Shown: piece after piece, positions 7,485-12,016 of the stretch
How the letters are laid out: each line of letters starts with the position of its first letter
How positions within the stretch are numbered: position 1 is the stretch's first letter
Source: Syntrophomonadaceae bacterium
GTDB taxonomy: Bacteria > Bacillota_B > Syntrophomonadia > Syntrophomonadales > Syntrophomonadaceae
Assembly (NCBI GenBank): GCA_030627145.1
Contig: DAOUSQ010000017.1
Span: forward strand, 1 to 12,016
Direction of reading: 5' to 3'
DNA: 12,016 nt
Notes under the pieces: model-generated
Seen by the model: only the letters and a program-made list of their open reading frames with translations
Databases searched by the model: none
Told to the model about the DNA's origin: nothing
Position numbers and translations under genes: made by a program

Positions 7485-9215
7485 ATGGCAATTAAGTTAC
7501 TGGATGATAATCTTATAAATAAAATTGCCGCAGGGGAAGTAATAGAAAAACCAGCATCAATTGTGAAAGAACTGGTAGAGAACTGTATTGATGCCGGTTC
7601 TACAAGGATAAGTGTGCGTGTTTTTAATGCCGGGATAGACAGGATTGAGGTTGAAGATGATGGTGAAGGAATATCTTATGCCGAACTTCCTTTAGCATTC
7701 TTGCGCCATGCTACGAGCAAAATCAGTACCGAAAAAGATCTTTTCGATATTTCAACCCTGGGATTCAGGGGAGAAGCACTTCCCAGTATTGCTTCAGTTT
7801 CCAGGATAGAGATATATACCAAAAGAGAAGATGATGAAGGTGTCTACGCGATTATTGAAGGCGGGCAAATACTTGATATACAGGCATACCCCTGTGCCAG
7901 GGGGACAAAAATTATTGTAAAAGATCTTTTTTACAACACACCAGTACGCAAAAAATTCTTAAAATCTCCAGTAAGTGAAGGCAGGCATGTTTATGATATT
8001 ATGTGCAAATACAGCTTATCGAGACCGGATATTTCTTTTACATTCAGTAACGATAGGAAGACGTTTTTCAAAACACCCGGTAATGGTAAACTGGGCGATG
8101 TCTTAGTGGCTATCTACGGGCACGATTTTACCCGGGGCTTAGTAGATATTAGTTTTCAGGGTGAGAAATATTCACTTTCCGGATTTATTTCTACGCCGGA
8201 AGTGCGCAGGTTAAACCGGAAAAACCAGCTTTTTTTTATAAATAACAGGCCTATTCGCAGTCCCTTACTTTATAAGGCAGTTGACAATGCCTATAAAGGA
8301 ATTTTATTAAACAGGGAACATCCAATTGTTTTTTTGGCTTTTTCTGTACCGAAAGACAGTATAGATGTAAATATTCATCCCCAGAAAAATGAACTGCGAT
8401 TTATGGATGAAAAAGTTATATTCAAAATTGTGTATGATGTATTAAAAGAGAAACTGGATGGCCTTGATTATCGCATGAGTGATACTTCTTCATCGTTAAA
8501 TCTTGATATAAGTTATCCTGCTTCAAGTTCAGCCGAAGAAAAACATGCGACTGTATACGAACAATCTCTGGCAGATTTAGAGCCTGATTTCAGGATAAAT
8601 AAGAGCATAAATAAGCATTTTTCCATAAGCGAACCCGGGCTAATCGAAGTAACTGAAAAAAAATATAATATTATAGGGCAGTGTTTGGATTCATATATCC
8701 TTTTCGAAAAGGATGATTCTTTATGGATAGTAGATCAACACGCAGCTCACGAGAGAATTATGTTTTCCCGCTTACAAAACATTTATCTATCTGAGAATGA
8801 GACTTCGCAAGTTCTGGCTCTTCCGCTCGTTATTGAGCTTTCGGCTGAACGAATTGATTTGCTGGAAAAACACCGGGAATTTTTTATAGAACTTGGCTTT
8901 GAACTGGAACAGATAGGACATAATTCTGTTGCAGTAAGGGCTGCTCCTGCATTAGTTTCAGGAAATGAAATAGATATATTAAATGATTTACTGGATATTT
9001 TACAGGATAATAGTAAACCTGATCTGAAAAACGAAGCAATGATAATGATGTCCTGTAAAAAAGCAATAAAGGCCGGAACAGTACTAAGTTTAAAGGAAAT
9101 GGAAACTATTATTGAAGAACTTTTCAATGTTGAAGGATACAAAAATTGTCCCCATGGCAGACCCACAATTATCAAAGTATCTCACAAAGATATGGACAAA
9201 ATGTTCAAAAGATGA
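7485..9215 (+). CDS. mutL: DNA mismatch repair protein MutL
   Basis: MutL is the GHKL ATPase that links MutS mismatch recognition to strand incision. The 576-residue protein has motif I KELVENCIDAG (catalytic E29, metal-binding N33), motif II EDDGEGIS (57-64) and TLGFRGEALPS. The C-terminal half carries nicking-endonuclease motifs: DQHAAHE (417-423), SCKKAIKAG (from S523), CPHGRP (555-560) and a terminal FKR. QVLALP resembles the clamp-binding site of this domain. The presence of the endonuclease implies a methyl-independent system without MutH. In the consensus DQHA(x)2E(x)4E the final glutamate is serine here (S428); the essential first one (E423) is kept. The ATG is one base after the upstream stop (TAATATG) with no good Shine-Dalgarno, so translation is probably coupled to the deacetylase gene. 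Confidence 0.97.
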   Translation: MAIKLLDDNLINKIAAGEVIEKPASIVKELVENCIDAGSTRISVRVFNAGIDRIEVEDDGEGISYAELPLAFLRHATSKISTEKDLFDISTLGFRGEALPSIASVSRIEIYTKREDDEGVYAIIEGGQILDIQAYPCARGTKIIVKDLFYNTPVRKKFLKSPVSEGRHVYDIMCKYSLSRPDISFTFSNDRKTFFKTPGNGKLGDVLVAIYGHDFTRGLVDISFQGEKYSLSGFISTPEVRRLNRKNQLFFINNRPIRSPLLYKAVDNAYKGILLNREHPIVFLAFSVPKDSIDVNIHPQKNELRFMDEKVIFKIVYDVLKEKLDGLDYRMSDTSSSLNLDISYPASSSAEEKHATVYEQSLADLEPDFRINKSINKHFSISEPGLIEVTEKKYNIIGQCLDSYILFEKDDSLWIVDQHAAHERIMFSRLQNIYLSENETSQVLALPLVIELSAERIDLLEKHREFFIELGFELEQIGHNSVAVRAAPALVSGNEIDILNDLLDILQDNSKPDLKNEAMIMMSCKKAIKAGTVLSLKEMETIIEELFNVEGYKNCPHGRPTIIKVSHKDMDKMFKR

Positions 9216-9312
9216 GCAGGTTATTAAGGAAGTAGGAACAATATTACACCAGTTTATTGTTTGATTAATATTCAAGAAAGCTGGGGAATAATAAGCTGTA
9301 GGGAGTATTGAC

Positions 9313-10089
9313 ATGCATATTATTGCCACCACATCACTATCAACATCTACAGTCAATGAAGATTTTAAGGAATTTTTACAGGAAAGCATGATTGAATTTG
9401 TACCACGCAGAGGTAAAAGTCTTCAAGTTCTGACAAGGGACAATAATGCTGAAGGTGTAATAGTATGGAAGACTGAAGGGCCGGTATTATATACAGGGAA
9501 TGAAAAGTTCTTTTTTCATCCCAGCATGGCTAAAAATAGGATAACATCCTTTAGGAAGTTTGGTAACATAGATCCTCTTATAAGGGCCTGTGATTTGCAG
9601 AAGGATTATTCTTTTCTCGACTGTACCCTTGGCCTGGGGGCAGACGCTATAGTCGCATCTTATTTTTTGCCGGGGGGAAGTATAGTTGGTGTAGAGGTAT
9701 CTACTCCTATAGCTTATGTAATAAAATGGGGAATGAAATTATATAATTCAAAAATGCCCTGGCTTAACAAAGCAATACAAATGATAAAAGTAGAGAACTG
9801 TGATCACCGTACTTATCTGCAGCAGATGGAGGATAATTCGTTTGATATTGTATACTTTGATCCAATGTTTCGAAAGCCATTAATGAAAAGTCAGGCTATT
9901 TCTCCTTTAAGATTAGTGGCAAATCACAATCCCCTGGAAAAAGATATAATCGAAGAAGCATGCCGGGTGGCAAAAAAACGGGTAGTAATGAAAGAAATGG
10001 TATCAAGTTTAGAATTTGAAAGGCTGGGTTTTACAAAACTGGTTAGTAGCCCAAACAATAAGATAGGTATGGGAGTAATAGAGGTTTAG
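9313..10089 (+). CDS. Class I SAM-dependent methyltransferase, YpiP/RsmJ-like (PF04445 type)
   Basis: The protein has 258 residues; ATG is seven bases after AGGGAG (9300-9305). The SAM-binding loop is DCTLGLGADA (D103 onward), followed by an acidic strand end (VGVEVS), a second acidic site (VENCDH) and the catalytic-type motif VYFDPMF (D183-F186). DATxGLGRDA and YLDPMFP are the matching motifs of RsmJ, the 16S rRNA guanine-N2 methyltransferase, and of the uncharacterised B. subtilis YpiP. The ~90-residue N-terminus (TTSLSTSTVNEDF...) is outside the core fold and may bind substrate. Position between mutL and miaA suggests a nucleic-acid target, probably RNA, but this is inference. No substrate can be assigned. 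Confidence 0.85.
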   Translation: MHIIATTSLSTSTVNEDFKEFLQESMIEFVPRRGKSLQVLTRDNNAEGVIVWKTEGPVLYTGNEKFFFHPSMAKNRITSFRKFGNIDPLIRACDLQKDYSFLDCTLGLGADAIVASYFLPGGSIVGVEVSTPIAYVIKWGMKLYNSKMPWLNKAIQMIKVENCDHRTYLQQMEDNSFDIVYFDPMFRKPLMKSQAISPLRLVANHNPLEKDIIEEACRVAKKRVVMKEMVSSLEFERLGFTKLVSSPNNKIGMGVIEV

Positions 10090-10120
10090 TAAACTTGTGT
10101 TGGTTTTATAAACAAGTGAT

Positions 10121-10124
10121 GGAG
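10121..10124 (+). promoter_or_regulatory. Shine-Dalgarno site deciding the miaA start
   Basis: GGAG within ATGGAGTG is the only purine-rich site near the beginning of miaA. It lies upstream of two adjacent TTG codons (10131, 10134) and downstream of the longest-frame TTG (10095), the GTG at 10116 and the ATG at 10119, none of which has a ribosome binding site. Confidence 0.6.
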
Positions 10125-10130
10125 TGTGTT

Positions 10131-11066
10131 TTGTTGTTTGATTTAGCAGCTATTATAGGTCCTACGGCAGTGGGGAAGACAACAATATCAATAGAGGTTG
10201 CCCGGGAATTGAATGGGGAAATTATTTCCTGTGACTCTATGCAGATATATAAAAGTATGGATATAGGCACTGCCAAAGCCACCAGTGAAGAACAAAACCT
10301 TATAACTCATCATTTGCTCAGTGTTGTAGAACCAAACCAGGAGTTTAGCGTAGCTCAATATCAAAAAATATGCAAAAATTTGATTGCCAGTATAAACGCC
10401 AGAGATAAACTGCCTATACTGGTTGGTGGAACAGGTTTATACTATCAAGCAGTTGTTGATGATTATCAGTTTTTTCCTATGAAGTCCGGACAAAAGGTGC
10501 GTGAAAAATGGAATAAAATAGTTGATCAAAGGGGTCTGGATTATGTTTATGAACATCTCAAATCTATTGATAAAGATTATGCTTCTAAGATCAACTGTAA
10601 TGACCAGAAAAGGATTGTACGTGCCCTGGAAGTTTTTGAATTAACCGGGAATCCCTTTTCCATTTACCAGAAGAGAAAGAAAAATACATATAATTTGGCT
10701 GCTGTGGGACTATATTTAGAGAGACAGGAACTTTATGACAGGATTAATCAACGGGTTGATGATATGTTAAAGAACGGTTTGATCGATGAAGTCCAAACTC
10801 TAAGGCAGCAGGGATATGACTTATCTTTAAATTCCATGCAGGCCCTGGGATATAAACAGGTATTTTATTACCTCGAGGGGTTTATAACTAAAGAAGAGAT
10901 GATAGAAGATATAAAAAAAGAAACTCGTCGCTATGCAAAACGACAGTTTACCTGGTTTAATAAGGATAAGCGTATTTACTGGATAAACATTCAGGATTAC
11001 CCTGAAAATGACTTACTGGTTAGGAAAATTTCAGCATACATAGAAGGACAATTGAATAGAGTGTAG
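10131..11066 (+). CDS. miaA: tRNA dimethylallyltransferase MiaA
   Basis: MiaA transfers a dimethylallyl group from DMAPP to N6 of A37 in tRNAs that read UNN codons, giving the substrate for MiaB. From the chosen TTG the protein has 311 residues, the normal length. It shows the P-loop GPTAVGKT (10-17), the CDSMQIYKSMDIGTAK segment with its catalytic-type Asp, VGGTGLYY, NDQKRIVRALEVFELTG, QALGYKQ and the C-terminal TRRYAKRQFTWF motif. TTG at 10131 is preferred because GGAG is six bases upstream and the P-loop then begins at residue 10, as in homologues; the next TTG (10134) is equally possible. Starting at 10095 would add 12 residues without a ribosome binding site. It is separated from the methyltransferase gene by 41 bases and from hfq by 45 bases, probably in one operon. 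Confidence 0.96.
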   Translation: MLFDLAAIIGPTAVGKTTISIEVARELNGEIISCDSMQIYKSMDIGTAKATSEEQNLITHHLLSVVEPNQEFSVAQYQKICKNLIASINARDKLPILVGGTGLYYQAVVDDYQFFPMKSGQKVREKWNKIVDQRGLDYVYEHLKSIDKDYASKINCNDQKRIVRALEVFELTGNPFSIYQKRKKNTYNLAAVGLYLERQELYDRINQRVDDMLKNGLIDEVQTLRQQGYDLSLNSMQALGYKQVFYYLEGFITKEEMIEDIKKETRRYAKRQFTWFNKDKRIYWINIQDYPENDLLVRKISAYIEGQLNRV

Positions 11067-11111
11067 AATACTTAAAAAATAGAGATTATTTGAATGGGGG
11101 ATTAATTTTTG

Positions 11112-11360
11112 ATGAGTAAAAACCAACTTAATCTGCAGGATGCCTTTTTGAACCAGGTCAGGAAGGAAAAGATGCCCGTTACTATATTTCTGGTAAATGG
11201 GTTTCAAATAAAAGGTGTGGTCAAGGGATTTGATAATTTTACTGTTATAGTTGAACTTGATCAGAAACAACAACTGGTTTATAAACATGCAATATCAACT
11301 GTAGCACCATTAAGATCTATAGGGATGCTTAACCTGGAAATGAAAAATGAGAATGATTAA
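11112..11360 (+). CDS. hfq: RNA chaperone Hfq
   Basis: This is an 82-residue Sm-like protein that forms homohexamers binding small RNAs and mRNAs. The N-terminal helix contains [12 protein letters not shown] (Q9 equals E. coli Q8). The Sm1 region is [18 protein letters not shown] (F43 equals E. coli F42), and the Sm2 motif YKHAIST with K58 and H59 forms the proximal uridine pocket. The C-terminal tail is short and acidic, as in Firmicutes, unlike the long E. coli tail. ATG at 11112 gives the typical [11 protein letters not shown]-terminus. A TTG directly before it (11109) lies at better spacing from the GGGGG ribosome binding site (11096-11100), so one extra residue is possible. Order miaA-hfq is conserved across many bacteria. 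Confidence 0.97.
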   Translation: MSKNQLNLQDAFLNQVRKEKMPVTIFLVNGFQIKGVVKGFDNFTVIVELDQKQQLVYKHAISTVAPLRSIGMLNLEMKNEND

Positions 11361-11386
11361 CCCGGTTTAACCGGGTTAATTCTTTT
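11356..11386 (+). terminator. Intrinsic terminator overlapping the hfq stop codon
   Basis: ATTAACCCGG (11356-11365), loop TTTAA and CCGGGTTAAT (11371-11380) make a 10-bp perfect stem followed by TCTTTT. The left arm includes the hfq TAA. It likely ends the mutS-to-hfq transcription unit. The arms are near-palindromic, so the element may also work on the opposite strand. Confidence 0.85.
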
Positions 11387-11397
11387 AATATGTAGAG

Positions 11398-11455
11398 TAT
11401 CACCACTCTTATCTATTTATCATATAATAATTTATAATTTGTGAGAGTGGTGATA
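11398..11455. repeat. 12-bp inverted repeat upstream of spoVK
   Basis: TATCACCACTCT (11398-11409) is the exact reverse complement of AGAGTGGTGATA (11444-11455). The stem can be extended inward by G-U and A-U pairs. The 34-base interval is very AT-rich and contains the candidate -10 element. The right arm holds the likely ribosome binding site (GGTGAT) just before the spoVK ATG. It could be an operator around the promoter or, if transcription starts upstream of the left arm, an RNA hairpin that hides the ribosome binding site. Confidence 0.7.
11402..11429 (+). promoter_or_regulatory. Candidate sporulation-sigma promoter of spoVK
   Basis: CATATAATA (11421-11429) fits the sigma-K -10 pattern CATAnnnTA, and CATATA is close to the sigma-E CATACA. 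ACC at 11402-11404, sixteen bases upstream, fits the weak sigma-K -35 pattern. The same stretch also contains TATAAT (11423-11428), but no TTGACA-like -35 is present. B. subtilis spoVK (spoVJ) is known to use successive sporulation promoters (sigma-E, then sigma-K). AT-richness makes chance matches easy. Confidence 0.4.
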
Positions 11456-11458
11456 AAA

Positions 11459-12016
11459 ATGGAAATATCTATGAAATTTATGGATACACCCAATCAAAAC
11501 CAGGCTTCGTCATATATTGTTCCGGATAGTTTACCCAAGACAGATTGTTTTTACGAGTTGGAAAAATTGATTGGATTGAATACGGTTAAAAAAACCCTGG
11601 CAGAAGTTACCGCCTTTTCTCTTATTCAAAAAAAAAGAAATCAAATAAATTTAAAAACTGATCCTACAGCACTGCACATGGTTTTTAAAGGAAATCCGGG
11701 TACTGGCAAAACCACCATTGCAAGGATACTGGGAAAAATATTTAAGGAAATTGGGGTGTTAAGTAAAGGACAGCTGGTGGAAGTTGAACGAGCTGATCTG
11801 GTTGGAGAGTATATTGGTCATACAGCTCAAAAAACAAAAGAGATGATAAAAAAATCTATTGGTGGTATTATGTTTGTTGACGAAGCTTATTCCCTGGCTC
11901 AGGGAGGAGAAAAAGATTTTGGAAAAGAAGCTATTGCCACTATTGTTAAGGCGATGGAAGATTATCGAGATAATTTAGTAGTTATTCTGGCCGGTTATTC
12001 AAATGAAATAGATCGC
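11459..12016 (+). CDS. spoVK: SpoVK-type AAA+ ATPase, 3' end cut off by the window
   Basis: An ATG at 11459 opens a frame of 186 codons with no stop before the window ends. The first ~40 residues are a divergent leader. They are followed by the CbbX/SpoVK AAA+ domain: Walker A GNPGTGKTT (78-86), an ADLVGEYIGHTAQKT pore-loop-like segment, Walker B GIMFVDEAYSL with D141 and E142, and the sensor-region VVILAGYSNE. In B. subtilis SpoVK is needed for late spore development. Related CbbX proteins are Rubisco activases, but no Rubisco genes are present, and the position after hfq matches spoVK synteny. The ribosome binding site GGTGAT lies five bases upstream of the ATG, inside an inverted repeat. 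M5 and M8 are alternative starts with worse spacing. Sensor 2 and the arginine finger lie beyond the edge. Confidence 0.9.
   Translation, partial: MEISMKFMDTPNQNQASSYIVPDSLPKTDCFYELEKLIGLNTVKKTLAEVTAFSLIQKKRNQINLKTDPTALHMVFKGNPGTGKTTIARILGKIFKEIGVLSKGQLVEVERADLVGEYIGHTAQKTKEMIKKSIGGIMFVDEAYSLAQGGEKDFGKEAIATIVKAMEDYRDNLVVILAGYSNEIDR

Noticed and set aside
8783..9175. 130-codon minus-strand frame inside mutL
   Set aside because: Serine/isoleucine-rich translation typical of antisense to an AT-rich gene, opposite the conserved MutL C-terminal domain.
9261..9292. TTGATT ... AATAAT as a promoter for the methyltransferase gene
   Set aside because: The spacing is 20 bases, outside the normal range, and both boxes are weak.
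1..12016. CRISPR arrays, tRNA or rRNA genes, insertion sequences, phage genes, toxin-antitoxin pairs
   Set aside because: No direct repeat arrays, cloverleaf-forming segments, transposase motifs or small paired genes were found; the window is compact housekeeping sequence.

Overview
The window looks like a chromosomal housekeeping segment of a low-GC, Gram-positive, spore-forming bacterium, most likely a member of the Clostridia (order not resolvable from the sequence alone). The grounds are the AT-rich coding sequence, strong AGGAGG-type ribosome binding sites with frequent GTG/TTG starts, a methyl-independent type of MutL (C-terminal endonuclease motifs), a YlbF/YmcA-family protein and a SpoVK-type sporulation ATPase. 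All genes are on the + strand. The order miaB - ymcA-like - mutS - mutL - miaA - hfq - spoVK resembles the ymcB-ymcA-(cotE)-mutS-mutL and miaA-hfq-...-spoVK neighbourhood I recall from Bacillus subtilis. It lacks cotE and has extra genes inserted.

Layout: 1-134 is a perfect 39-bp inverted repeat around a 56-base loop. It interrupts the miaB reading frame and looks like a fold-back artefact at a contig end. From about 41 to 1075 lies the 3' part of miaB. A YlbF/YmcA-family gene with a four-cysteine tail (1186-1566) follows and ends at a strong intrinsic terminator (1594-1621). An extended -10 promoter candidate then precedes mutS (1711-4305). Next comes a tightly packed block: a hydantoinase/oxoprolinase-type ATPase (4455-6134), a histone-deacetylase-fold amidohydrolase with an unusual cysteine-containing C-terminal extension (6131-7483, ATGA overlap) and mutL (7485-9215, one base downstream). 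A YpiP/RsmJ-like methyltransferase (9313-10089), miaA (10131-11066) and hfq (11112-11360) follow, closed by a second intrinsic terminator overlapping the hfq stop. The last gene, spoVK (11459 to the window edge, cut off), sits behind a long inverted repeat and a candidate sporulation-type -10 element.

Functions: mutS and mutL form the mismatch-repair pair. MiaA and MiaB catalyse consecutive steps in making ms2i6A at tRNA position 37, and the Ric (YlbF/YmcA) proteins carry Fe-S clusters and act in RNA processing and development. Hfq is an RNA chaperone. The odd element is the translationally coupled HyuA-like ATPase plus HDAC-fold hydrolase placed between mutS and mutL. Its substrate and any link to repair are unknown; it is the best candidate here for an undescribed two-gene module. 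No gene-free stretch exceeds 300 bases.
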